Source of the DNA: Gemmatimonas phototrophica
GTDB lineage: Bacteria; Gemmatimonadota; Gemmatimonadetes; Gemmatimonadales; Gemmatimonadaceae
Reading direction: 5' to 3'
Length of the DNA stretch: 40,862 nt
NCBI GenBank assembly: GCA_945870175.1
Contig: CAMBRJ010000002.1
Coordinates: 1 to 40,862, forward strand
This document shows positions 23,418 through 31,104 of this stretch, in pieces. Made by a program: the position numbers and the translations under genes. Below the pieces are notes generated by a model that worked only from the letters and a program-made list of their open reading frames with translations, was not told the origin of the DNA and ran no database searches. Every line of letters begins with the position of its first letter. Position 1 is the stretch's first letter.

Positions 23418-24359
23418 GTGCTTCCGGTTGCCCCCACACGTTCGCCTCCAAACGGCTTCCCCAGCCCCAACACGTTCCCCACCGTGGTCCATGCTGGGTT
23501 GTCCGACGAGCTCCACCCCTCACCACCCGTTCCCCGGGTGGTGGGTTCGCTGTTGCACTTTGCGGAGATCCGGTCGCGCTTTCTGCCGCACCCGCACGAC
23601 GTCATCGTCTGCCTGCCGCCCGATTATGCGCTGAACAGCGACCGACGCTATCCCGTGCTGTATCTGCACGATGGGCAGAACGTGTTCGATGACCTCGCGC
23701 TGTCGCCGTTCGGTGTGCAGTGGGGCATCGACACCACGGCGCGTGCGCTGATGCATGCGCAGGTGATCGAACCGCTCATCATTGTCGCGATCGGCAATGC
23801 CGGCCGCGATCGCATCGACGAGTACACGCCCACGCGCGACAACGCGCACGATGCCGGCGGTCTGGCCGATCGGTACGGCCAGATGCTCGCGTATGAGCTC
23901 AAGCCGTGGGTGGATCACAACTGGCGTACGCGTCGCGGCGCGCGTGACACGGGACTGGCCGGCAGCTCACTGGGCGGACTCCTTACGCTGCATCTCGGGC
24001 TCACCCACTCGGCGGTGTTTGGCAAGCTCGGCCTCCTCTCGCCGAGCGTGTGGTGGGACGAGCGCTGGATTGTGCGTCAGTTGGTGGCCAATAACGGGAT
24101 GCGTCCTGAGCTCAAGATCTGGCTCGATGTGGGGACCGCCGAGCAGCGTATGCTCAAGGGCACGCGGTTGCTGTATCGCATGCTGCTGCGCAAGGGGTGG
24201 CAGCCCGGTCACGATCTGCTGTACATGGAAGCCGATGGCGCGCTCCATGACGAGCGGGCGTGGGGTGAGCGATCGGGTTTGTTCCTGCGCTTCCTGTTTC
24301 CCGCCATGTCGTCGTCCGTCGATGCGATGGCAACAGCGATGTCGTCGGGGATGTCATGA
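23418..24359 (+). CDS. Alpha/beta-hydrolase esterase (putative esterase/esterase-D family)
   Basis: This protein has 313 residues from the earliest GTG. Its core resembles putative esterases of the Fes/IroE/YbbA type. It starts near IRSRFLPHPHDVIVCLPPDYAL (from residue 51), has YLHDGQNVFDD (oxyanion region), and the nucleophile in GLAGSSLGGLLTL, GxSxG-type with Ser at about residue 181. DALHDERAW-like HDERAW near the end supplies the His. Members hydrolyse esters, including carbohydrate esters and siderophores. The true start is uncertain: residues 1-24 lie over a dispersed repeat and look like proline-rich artefact. GTG codons at 23484 and 23538 are alternatives closer to the conserved domain; none has a clear ribosome-binding site. 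It overlaps the DUF2461 gene by 4 bp. Confidence 0.85.
   Translation: MLPVAPTRSPPNGFPSPNTFPTVVHAGLSDELHPSPPVPRVVGSLLHFAEIRSRFLPHPHDVIVCLPPDYALNSDRRYPVLYLHDGQNVFDDLALSPFGVQWGIDTTARALMHAQVIEPLIIVAIGNAGRDRIDEYTPTRDNAHDAGGLADRYGQMLAYELKPWVDHNWRTRRGARDTGLAGSSLGGLLTLHLGLTHSAVFGKLGLLSPSVWWDERWIVRQLVANNGMRPELKIWLDVGTAEQRMLKGTRLLYRMLLRKGWQPGHDLLYMEADGALHDERAWGERSGLFLRFLFPAMSSSVDAMATAMSSGMS
23431..23489 (+). repeat. Dispersed 59-bp repeat, copy 1 (copy 2 at 37961-38019)
   Basis: This 59-bp stretch matches 37961-38019 at roughly four of five positions with one gap. Conserved blocks are CCCACACGTTC, CCAAAC, GCTTCCC and CCACCGTGGTC. Each copy contains two internal CACGTTC-C direct repeats about 36 bp apart. 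It is not repetitive elsewhere in the window except for a partial inverted block at 37859-37877. It overlaps the 5' part of the annotated esterase frame, which is therefore doubtful there. Confidence 0.75.
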
Positions 24360-25090
24360 AAGACCTGATCGGCGACAGCTTCACGCAGTTCACGCCGAAG
24401 GCGTTCACGTTCCTGCGCGGCATCGCCAAGAACAACCGCAAGGAATGGTTCGAGGCGCATCGCGCGGATTTCGAACGTGAGATCAAGCGGCCGCTGGCGT
24501 TGCTCGTGGAAGAGGTGGATGTGCATCTCGCTACGATGGCGCCGGAGATCGTGGGCTCGCCGAAGAAGTCGGTGTTTCGTATTCACCGCGATGTGCGCTT
24601 CTCCAAGAACAAGGCCCCGTACAAGACGCACGCGGCGTGCTGGTTCTTTCACCGCGATGCGGGACGCGGCGTGGGCACCGAAGCGGTACACGGCGGCGCC
24701 GGCTTTTACTTCCACATCGAGCCCGGCAAATCGTTCTGCGGCGGCGGCATCTGGATGCCGCCGCGCTCGGCGGTGCACAAGATCCGTCAGGCGCTCACCG
24801 ATGACCTGGACGGATTCGAGGAGATCGTAAAGGGTCGCGCGTTCCGTCGTCGCTTTGGCGATCTGGATACGGATGGCATGCTCACGAGGCTGCCTCGTGG
24901 ATTTGCCGCCGATCATCCGGCGGAAGCCTGGCTGCGGTATCAGTCGTACACGGCGTGGACGGAGCTCACGCCGGAGGAGGTGACGAGCCCTCAGCTCCCG
25001 CAGACGCTGGCCAAGCATTTCAAGGCGATGACGCCGTTTGTGCGGTGGTTGAATACTGCGTTGGGGCTGGGTGTGGCGACGAGCCGCTAG
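24356..25090 (+). CDS. DUF2461-family protein
   Basis: This 244-residue protein belongs to the DUF2461/TIGR02453 family. It shows FLRGIAKNNRKEWFEAHR near the start (about residues 20-37), the conserved RIHRDVRFSKNKAPYKTH segment (about 77-94), and GFYFHIEPGKSFCGGGIW (about 117-134). The function of the family is unknown; the fold is thought to be related to small soluble proteins without a defined active site. The ATG at 24356 overlaps the esterase stop by 4 bp, so the two are translationally coupled. A palindromic element (25098-25169) begins 8 bp after the stop and could act as the operon's terminator. Confidence 0.93.
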   Translation: MKDLIGDSFTQFTPKAFTFLRGIAKNNRKEWFEAHRADFEREIKRPLALLVEEVDVHLATMAPEIVGSPKKSVFRIHRDVRFSKNKAPYKTHAACWFFHRDAGRGVGTEAVHGGAGFYFHIEPGKSFCGGGIWMPPRSAVHKIRQALTDDLDGFEEIVKGRAFRRRFGDLDTDGMLTRLPRGFAADHPAEAWLRYQSYTAWTELTPEEVTSPQLPQTLAKHFKAMTPFVRWLNTALGLGVATSR

Positions 25091-25097
25091 GTCGTTC

Positions 25098-25169
25098 ACT
25101 GCCAACGGCTTAACTGAAAACAGCCGAACTGCTTCCTCGGGAGTTGGCAGTTCGCGGAGTCCGCAGTTC
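25098..25169. repeat. Intergenic palindromic element E after the DUF2461 gene
   Basis: ACTGCCAAC (25098-25106) pairs perfectly with GTTGGCAGT (25143-25151), and GAACTGC (25126-25132) pairs with GCAGTTC at 25147-25153 or 25163-25169, so alternative foldings are possible. The GAACTGC/GCAGTTC motif is iterated. It lies 8 bp after a stop and 46 bp before the next start. It belongs to the same general class as elements B and C (short motif iterated inside arms) but is not a close copy. Confidence 0.6.
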
Positions 25170-25214
25170 AATAACCCCACCGGTACCGCCCGCCCCCGCC
25201 TCCGGTGAGATTCA

Positions 25215-26042
25215 ATGTTCATGTCGAAGTCGCTGAAACTCACGCTGGACATTCTGATCGGTGCCGCCATACCGATCCTTGTCCTGAAGTACGGGACCGC
25301 ACCGCTCGGGGCGCTCAATGCGTACCTCACGGCCGCCATGATCCCGGTGGTCTGGGTACTCCTTGATCTCCTGGTGATTACCCGGCGCTTCAACTTCATC
25401 ACGGCGTTCGTCGGTCTGACGTCGCTGATGCGCGGAGCCCTCGCCTTCTGGTACGTGGATGGGCTGCTGTTCGCGGTCAAGGACAGTGTCAGCTACGTGG
25501 TGTCCTTTCTGGTGTTCGGCGTCACGGCGCTGCTCGGGTCGCCTGTCACGCGCGCGATCGCGCTGCAGGGGTTGAGCCCCGACACGCCGGAACGTGAGCA
25601 GCAGATGAAGCGCTTGCTGGATGAGCCGACGGTCGGGTCCGCGATGAAGAAGGCGGGCATTTTGATCGGGGTGACGAATCTGGCCGCCGGTGCGGTGAAC
25701 TTCGTGATCAATTACCGCGTGGTGCTCGCGCCATTCAACACGCCGGCGTTCAATGACCAGGTCGCCAATGTGAACGCGATCACCCGGTTCGTTCTCGTGC
25801 TGCCGGACATGGTCGCGATCTTTTTCGCCTTCTCGATGATGTACAAGGCGATGTACGCCCTGCTGCCGGCCGACCAAGGGTCCGATGCGGAAGCGGGAGA
25901 ATTCTGGACGCTGCTGGCGCGTCGCGAGGCGGCGCTGGTGACGGCGGGCGATGCGGGTGTCGCGAGCAGCGCGGTGCTTGACGCTGGCGACGTACACAGC
26001 CGCGCGGCGCGTCAGGCCCGCGAAGAGTTCGGTCTGAGCTGA
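25215..26042 (+). CDS. VC0807-family polytopic membrane protein
   Basis: This 275-residue protein has about five membrane helices (approximately residues 10-30, 35-56, 60-82, 90-110, 155-180 and 195-215). The arrangement resembles VC0807-family proteins: a short N-terminus, ILIGAAIPILVLKYG, then an RRFNFITAFVG turn, and LLGSPVTRAIALQGLSP. A charged C-terminal tail of about 50 residues follows, ending REEFGLS. The function is unknown; intracellular septation-like or lipid-related roles have not been shown. Two ATG codons (25215 and 25221) are nearly equivalent; the first is used. It stands alone between element E and a 339-bp intergenic region. The product call is tentative. Confidence 0.7.
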   Translation: MFMSKSLKLTLDILIGAAIPILVLKYGTAPLGALNAYLTAAMIPVVWVLLDLLVITRRFNFITAFVGLTSLMRGALAFWYVDGLLFAVKDSVSYVVSFLVFGVTALLGSPVTRAIALQGLSPDTPEREQQMKRLLDEPTVGSAMKKAGILIGVTNLAAGAVNFVINYRVVLAPFNTPAFNDQVANVNAITRFVLVLPDMVAIFFAFSMMYKAMYALLPADQGSDAEAGEFWTLLARREAALVTAGDAGVASSAVLDAGDVHSRAARQAREEFGLS

Positions 26043-26381
26043 GGCATGCTGCTGCGCGCGACGCGCAGGATGTCGGCGGCGGTATCAAACGTGGTCTGAA
26101 GCACCCGCAGCCCCGTTGGGAATGGTATCGCCAGCCGGAGGCGCCACGATCGGCGCGTCGTGGTTGCAGCCGACGACGGGAAGCCGTGCCGCGCATTCAA
26201 CGATTGTACCGCAGCAATCGGACTGCATCGCCTATGCGGACCTGAGACGCGGTCGTGACTTTCGCGTGACGCAACCGTATCGGCTTCTTCGGAGCGCTCC
26301 GCCTATGTCCGTCGTCCGACACGACCCCGACACCGGTCGTTTCACCCGCTACGCGTTTACTATCTCGAGGACGTTGGCACT
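26043..26381. other. 339-bp intergenic region, no convincing gene
   Basis: The stretch holds one weak candidate: a 62-codon minus-strand frame (26012-26200, TTG start) whose middle reads LAIPFPTGLRVLQTTFDTAAD. It has ordinary codon use but no recognised homology, and it overlaps the end of the VC0807-like gene. It could be a gene remnant. The right part (26270-26381) contains the PhoX-like gene's promoter region. No repeat found elsewhere in the window occurs here. Confidence 0.4.
26358..26371 (+). promoter_or_regulatory. Putative -10 box and ribosome-binding site of the PhoX-like gene
   Basis: TACTAT/TATCTC (26358-26366) resembles a -10 box, followed by GAGGA (26367-26371) ten bases before the ATG at 26382. 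Unlike the genes at 3263, 10035 and 15837, this one would have a short leader with a Shine-Dalgarno. Confidence 0.4.
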
Positions 26382-27842
26382 ATGCGCTTCTCTTCCAACA
26401 TCGCGTCACGCACACTCGCCGCGTCATGCGGCTTGTTCGTCGTGGCCTGCAGCGACGATAACTCGACCGACGTGAAGCAGATCGCGCCGGTCGCGCTCAA
26501 GAGCCAGTCAGTCACGCCCGCCCTCGCCAAGTCTCTGGTGTCCGGCGTAGAGATCTTCAGCTTGATCGGCAGCGACGATAAGCTTTCCGGGTCCCCGAAC
26601 TTCGTGTTTGGCGGCTCAGCCGATGGCGCGGGATTTACGCGCAACACCGACGGCAGCTTCTCGCTACTCACGAACCACGAAGACAACTACGCGGTGTCGC
26701 GCGTGAAGTTTGACGCGACGCTGAAGCCGATCTCTGGCGATTACGTCGTGAACTCCACCGCTGGTCGGTATCGTCTGTGTTCGGCGACGCTGGCCACGCC
26801 GGAGACGCATGGGTTTGGCCCGCTGTTCCTCACCAATGGTGAGAGCAACGAGGAATCGGAGATTCTCGCCGTCGATCCGTCCGGCCCGGCGAACACGCCG
26901 CGGTACCTGGCGGCTCTGGGCCGCTGGAACTCGGAACAGTCGCTGCCGTTGCCCAAGGTGGCGTATCCGAACCGTACCGTCATCATCATCGGTGACGACG
27001 ATTCCGGCGCTGAGGGCGGCCAGTTGGCGATGTATGTCGCCAATACCGTCGGCGACCTCGATAATGGCAGCCTGTATGTGTTGGCGCGCACCGACAACAA
27101 CACGCGTGAGCGCGACATGGTGGTCGGACAGACGTATCCGGTGCAGTTCCGCCAGATCGCCAATCAGAAGACGCTGACTGGCCGCCAGGTCAATCTGGCC
27201 GGTGTGACCGTGAACGCGATGCGCTTTGCGCGTGTAGAAGACGTGGACTACCGCAAGGGCTCGGCCGCCAACAATCGTGAGATCTATTTCACGGTGACCG
27301 GCCAGAACAATACGGGTGTGAACGCCGACTATAGCCGCAGCAAGTACGGCCGCGTGTATCGCGTGAAGCTCGACGAAAGCAGCCCGTTGTCTGGCACGCT
27401 CGAAGTGGTGATGGATGGTGACGATCGCAACGGTCCGGCCAAGACCTTCCAGAACCCGGACAACATCTACGTCGGTACGAACTACGTGTACGCGCAGGAA
27501 GACGACAACGGCTACGGGGATGAGGCGCACGACGCCTACATCTACCAGTACAACATTGCCACCAAAGACGTGCGCCCCGTGATTGAGTTCGATCATCGTC
27601 GCACCGCGACCGATGCCGCCATTTACAATGCGATCGGCGGTCGTCCGGCGGGCAAGGCAGGCTGGGAGTACGGCGCCATGCTCGACGTGTCGACCGAGCT
27701 GGGTCAGGAGAACACGTTCATCATCGCGCTGCAGCCGCACTCGTGGCGCGGCACGAAGTATCAGGGCGTGGACGGTGGCACCGTGCGTCCCACGGAGAAC
27801 CAGGCGAGCCAGATGGTCATCGTGAAGGGATTGCCGCGCTAG
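26382..27842 (+). CDS. PhoX/DUF839-like beta-propeller lipoprotein
   Basis: This 486-residue protein has a lipoprotein signal peptide ending at Cys23 (FVVAC). Its core has several PhoX/DUF839 signatures: LLTNHEDN (about 89-96), VIIIGDDDSGAEGGQLAMYV (about 205-224), ARVEDVDYR (about 284), and FQNPDNI (about 351). PhoX enzymes are Ca/Fe-dependent alkaline phosphatases folded as beta-propellers; DUF839 relatives have no proven activity. The many acidic patches (DDDSGAEGG, EDDNGYGDEAHD) suit calcium binding. It is followed by a one-base-overlapping gene for a di-haem peroxidase lipoprotein. The function could be a periplasmic phosphatase or a substrate-binding partner of that peroxidase. Confidence 0.8.
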   Translation: MRFSSNIASRTLAASCGLFVVACSDDNSTDVKQIAPVALKSQSVTPALAKSLVSGVEIFSLIGSDDKLSGSPNFVFGGSADGAGFTRNTDGSFSLLTNHEDNYAVSRVKFDATLKPISGDYVVNSTAGRYRLCSATLATPETHGFGPLFLTNGESNEESEILAVDPSGPANTPRYLAALGRWNSEQSLPLPKVAYPNRTVIIIGDDDSGAEGGQLAMYVANTVGDLDNGSLYVLARTDNNTRERDMVVGQTYPVQFRQIANQKTLTGRQVNLAGVTVNAMRFARVEDVDYRKGSAANNREIYFTVTGQNNTGVNADYSRSKYGRVYRVKLDESSPLSGTLEVVMDGDDRNGPAKTFQNPDNIYVGTNYVYAQEDDNGYGDEAHDAYIYQYNIATKDVRPVIEFDHRRTATDAAIYNAIGGRPAGKAGWEYGAMLDVSTELGQENTFIIALQPHSWRGTKYQGVDGGTVRPTENQASQMVIVKGLPR

Positions 27843-29716
27843 TGCAGACGGTGCGTCGAGTGGGTGTAGTGGCTGCCGCGGTGTTGGTCGCCGCGGCAGC
27901 AGGCGCGTGCGGTGAGTCCGATGCGGCCGTGCCTCAGGTCGCGCGCGGCGGCGATGCCCGCGCGATGCAGGCGCTGGCATCGTGGCGCGTGGAGATGGAT
28001 TCACTGATTGTGCGTGCGGCGCGGCTGGACAGCGCGGTGTCGACGCTCGACACCGGTGACGAGGTGCAACGCGCCCGCGAGCGCTTCATGTCGGCGCGTT
28101 CGTCGTTCAAGCACGTCGAACTCGCGCTCGAGTACTACGCGCCGTCGACCTCGCGCGAGCTCAATGGCCCTGCGCTGCCGCACGCGGAAGAGCACGAGGG
28201 CCCGAACATCGTGACGCCGCCCACCGGGTTTCAGGTCGTCGAAGAAGCATTGTTCAGCGCCGATCCGCGTGCCCAACGCGAGGCGCTGCAGACCGAAGTG
28301 CGCACGCTGCGTCAGATTCTCACGCGGGCGCGCACCATGATCGGCGCGCAGGTGGTGACCGATGATCGCGTGTGGGATGCAGTCAAGCTCGAAATGGCCC
28401 GCGTGGTGTCGCTCGGGATCACGGGCTTCGATTCGCCGGTGGCTGGTCTTTCCCTACCGGAGGCGGACGCGGCGCTGGCGGGCATTGCCCGTGCGATCGC
28501 GCCGTACCGCGGTGCCACGACCGGATGGACGGCGGTGGATTCGGCGTTGATCGGAGCACAGCGTGCATTGCGCACCAACGCGAGCCGCGATGCGTTCGAC
28601 CATCTCGACTTCTTGGTGCGCCACGCCAATCCCCTCACGCGCGCGCTCAACACGCAGCGGGTGGCGCTCGGGATCGGTCAGCCCGACGAACGCCGTGCCT
28701 TTCGCATGGAGGCCGTCACGCTGTTCGACGCGGAGGCGTTCGATGTGCTGGCGTTCGCGCCGATCGACACGCGGCAGGAGCCGGCCGTGCGCGTCGCGCT
28801 GGGCCGTGCCCTCTTTCATGACACGCGACTTTCGGGTAACAACTCGAGCGCGTGCAGTTCATGCCATATCCCGGAGCGGGCCTTCACCGACGGCCTGAAG
28901 GCAAGTCCCGGTCGATCGGGGCAGCCGCTGCCACGCAATACGCCCACGGTGATCAACATTGGGCTGCAAGTCGGTTCGTTCAGCGATCTGCGCACGACCT
29001 ACCTCGAAGATCAAGTCACCGAAGTCGTGCAGAATGTCGACGAAATGCACGCCCGTCTGTCGGATGTGTCCACGTCACTGACCGGTGACAGCACGCTGGC
29101 CGCGCAGTTCCGTGCGGCGTTCGTGAGTCGGGCGGGCGCCGTGGATACCGTGGTCACGCCCGCCCGCATTCGTGGCGCACTCGCGGCCTACATGCGTAGC
29201 CTCACGTCGTTGAACAGTCCGGTGGATCGTGCGCTTCGCGGTGATACCACGGCGTTGAATGCCGCTGAGCGGGCGGGCTTCAACGTGTTCGTGGGGAAGG
29301 GCAAGTGTGCAACCTGCCACTTTCTGCCGCTGACCAATGGGACGGTTCCGCCGATGTTTCAGAAGTCGGAGCTGGAAGTGCTCGGTGTTCCTGTGCGTGC
29401 CGTGACCAACGGCGGACGCATCGATCCGGATGTGGGTCGATATCGCATCTCCATCTCCGTGCCGAACAAGTACGCGTTTCGTACGCCGACCCTGCGGAAC
29501 GTCGCGCTGACCGCGCCCTACATGCACAACGGGGCCTATCCGACGTTGGAGTCGGTTGTCGACTTCTACAACCGCGGCGGCGGCGCCGGTATTGGCGTCC
29601 GGCTCGACAACCAAACGTTGCCGCCGGACCCGCTGCACCTCTCGGCGGGTGAGCAACGTGATCTGGCATCCTTCATGCGGGCACTGACGGACACGACCGG
29701 AATGCAGCGCCGGTAG
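27842..29716 (+). CDS. Di-haem cytochrome c peroxidase (MauG/CcpA family) lipoprotein with N-terminal helical domain
   Basis: This 624-residue protein begins at GTG 27842, whose first G is the last base of the PhoX-like stop (TAGTG). The frame extends 33 codons upstream, but only inside that gene. The signal peptide ends with a lipobox at Cys23 (AAAGAC). Residues about 35-300 form a helical domain with FKHVELALEYYAP and GFQVVEEALFS, an imelysin-like/cytochrome c peroxidase-associated layout. The peroxidase part has two haem c sites: CSSCH (338-342) and CATCH (489-493). Typical family segments include GRALFHDTRLS, RNTPTVINIG, TPTLRNVALTAPYMHNGAYPTLESVVDFYNRGG. It likely reduces H2O2 or oxidises a periplasmic partner. 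Confidence 0.9.
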   Translation: MQTVRRVGVVAAAVLVAAAAGACGESDAAVPQVARGGDARAMQALASWRVEMDSLIVRAARLDSAVSTLDTGDEVQRARERFMSARSSFKHVELALEYYAPSTSRELNGPALPHAEEHEGPNIVTPPTGFQVVEEALFSADPRAQREALQTEVRTLRQILTRARTMIGAQVVTDDRVWDAVKLEMARVVSLGITGFDSPVAGLSLPEADAALAGIARAIAPYRGATTGWTAVDSALIGAQRALRTNASRDAFDHLDFLVRHANPLTRALNTQRVALGIGQPDERRAFRMEAVTLFDAEAFDVLAFAPIDTRQEPAVRVALGRALFHDTRLSGNNSSACSSCHIPERAFTDGLKASPGRSGQPLPRNTPTVINIGLQVGSFSDLRTTYLEDQVTEVVQNVDEMHARLSDVSTSLTGDSTLAAQFRAAFVSRAGAVDTVVTPARIRGALAAYMRSLTSLNSPVDRALRGDTTALNAAERAGFNVFVGKGKCATCHFLPLTNGTVPPMFQKSELEVLGVPVRAVTNGGRIDPDVGRYRISISVPNKYAFRTPTLRNVALTAPYMHNGAYPTLESVVDFYNRGGGAGIGVRLDNQTLPPDPLHLSAGEQRDLASFMRALTDTTGMQRR

Positions 29717-29747
29717 CCGGTACGGCTCCGCCAGCCTGCCGGCAACC

Positions 29748-29874
29748 GCAAAAGCAACAGCGGGAACACGGATCGAACCGATCGCGCCGATGCCACCGAT
29801 AAGCCACAACGCGCGGTTTGCTTATCGGTGCGATCTGCGTCATCCGTCAAATCCGTGTTCCAGTCGTTGCTGGA
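29748..29874. repeat. Intergenic palindromic element D (same family as element A at 1870-2003)
   Basis: Outer arms GGAACACGGAT (29763-29773) and ATCCGTGTTCC (29851-29861) pair perfectly. The inner arms CACCGATAAGC (29794-29804) and GCTTATCGGTG (29820-29830) also pair perfectly, around a 15-nt loop. The outer GAACACGGAT and inner GATAAGC arms, and their spacing, match element A. It lies 31 bp after the peroxidase stop. The remaining 29875-29965 has a -10-like box for the methyltransferase gene. Confidence 0.8.
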
Positions 29875-29932
29875 GGCAATTCGGGCCTGACCCGCACCGG
29901 GCACTGGCGAAGGGCCCACCGAGAACCCAGAC

Positions 29933-29938
29933 TCTATA
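29933..29938 (+). promoter_or_regulatory. Putative -10 box (TCTATA) of the methyltransferase gene
   Basis: TCTATA (or CTATAG one base later) lies 27 bases before the ATG at 29966, leaving a leader of about 20 nt. There is no strong Shine-Dalgarno. Confidence 0.3.
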
Positions 29939-29965
29939 GGTCGACTTTCTCCCGCCCGGTCTGGT

Positions 29966-31054
29966 ATGGCTACGCTGATCGCCCCCGAAACCACCGCCGC
30001 CAGCACGCGCGCCTTCCCGGCGCAGACCAGTCGCCCCTGGGGGCGACCGCGTGGCGCGCGCCACGACATCGGTTTCCACGAGCTGACCGGTCAGTACCGC
30101 ATCGACCTGCGCGATCAGGCGCCCGACCTGTTCGACGATGTGAGCGCGATGGACTGGTCGACGCTGACCTGGCGCGACGTGGGCCGGCCGTATCGTACCG
30201 AGAAGTGGTCGAGCGCCCGGCGGAGTTACGAGCAGGAACATCACCAGCCGCTCCCGGTCGTCGATGGATGGCGCCTGTTCAACACGGCGTTCCATCAGTT
30301 CTTCCTGACTGATGTGCCCGAGGCGCAGAGCCACGCGAAGGCGCAATTCGGTGCGGCCTTGTCGCGCCTGGATCTGCACGAGGCGAAAGAAGCCCTGCAA
30401 GACATCGCCTATCTGGCGGTGTGGAACAAGATCATGCGGGTGGAAGACGCGGTGTGGGATCCCCGCGGCAAGCGTGCGCTGTTCGCCGGCCTCGACGTGA
30501 AGAAACCGCGCATTCTGTTTCTTGGCGCGGCCGATGGCTACGAGGCGATGCAGCTGGCGGCGATGTATCCGGGCGGCGAGATCGTGCTGGTGGACTACGA
30601 TGCATTTTGCGCGACGGACCGCTTCGGCAAGTTCCCACTCGATTATCCGTTCCTGGGCGTCGATCCGACCACGGGACATCAGCGCGTGTGGTACCGCGAC
30701 GACATGCCGATTCACTTCGAGGTCGCCGACATTCGCGACCTGACATACGGCAAGGAATTCGATGTGGTCGTCTCCATCGGACTGCTGGAGCATTTCCCCG
30801 ACGCGCACAAGTCGGAGTGCCTCGAGATGCACCGGCGCTTCCTCAGGCCGGGCGGTACCGTCGTGATGACCACGCCGCGCAATCAGTTCAAGTCGCGCGT
30901 GTTCTACAACCTGATGGCCGACTGGATGAACCACGGCTATCGTGAACTGATGGACGTGCGACAGATGGGGCTGTACTGCCACGAAAACGGCCTCGACATT
31001 CAGCGCGCCGGCGTGATCAAGGCGCACAACGGATTGGTGATGAAGCTGCGGTAA
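29966..31054 (+). CDS. Class I SAM-dependent methyltransferase
   Basis: This 362-residue protein has a C-terminal Rossmann methyltransferase domain. Motif I is PRILFLGAADGYEAMQ (about residues 181-196), and the acidic residue of motif II is in VLVDYD (about 208). A motif IV-like FDVVVSIGLLEHFPDAH follows near 267, and RRFLRPGGTVVMTTPRNQF near 290, which is the post-IV motif of small-molecule or sugar methyltransferases. The first 170 residues (HDIGFHELTGQYRIDL, then an HH/aromatic-rich stretch) do not match a domain I know and may bind the substrate. The gene has its own promoter-like box and is followed by an S9 peptidase 50 bp later. The substrate is unknown. Confidence 0.83.
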   Translation: MATLIAPETTAASTRAFPAQTSRPWGRPRGARHDIGFHELTGQYRIDLRDQAPDLFDDVSAMDWSTLTWRDVGRPYRTEKWSSARRSYEQEHHQPLPVVDGWRLFNTAFHQFFLTDVPEAQSHAKAQFGAALSRLDLHEAKEALQDIAYLAVWNKIMRVEDAVWDPRGKRALFAGLDVKKPRILFLGAADGYEAMQLAAMYPGGEIVLVDYDAFCATDRFGKFPLDYPFLGVDPTTGHQRVWYRDDMPIHFEVADIRDLTYGKEFDVVVSIGLLEHFPDAHKSECLEMHRRFLRPGGTVVMTTPRNQFKSRVFYNLMADWMNHGYRELMDVRQMGLYCHENGLDIQRAGVIKAHNGLVMKLR

Positions 31055-31104
31055 CGCAGTGCGTGCATGCAGGTTGTCTTTTCACTTCGACCATCGGGAT
31101 ACGT

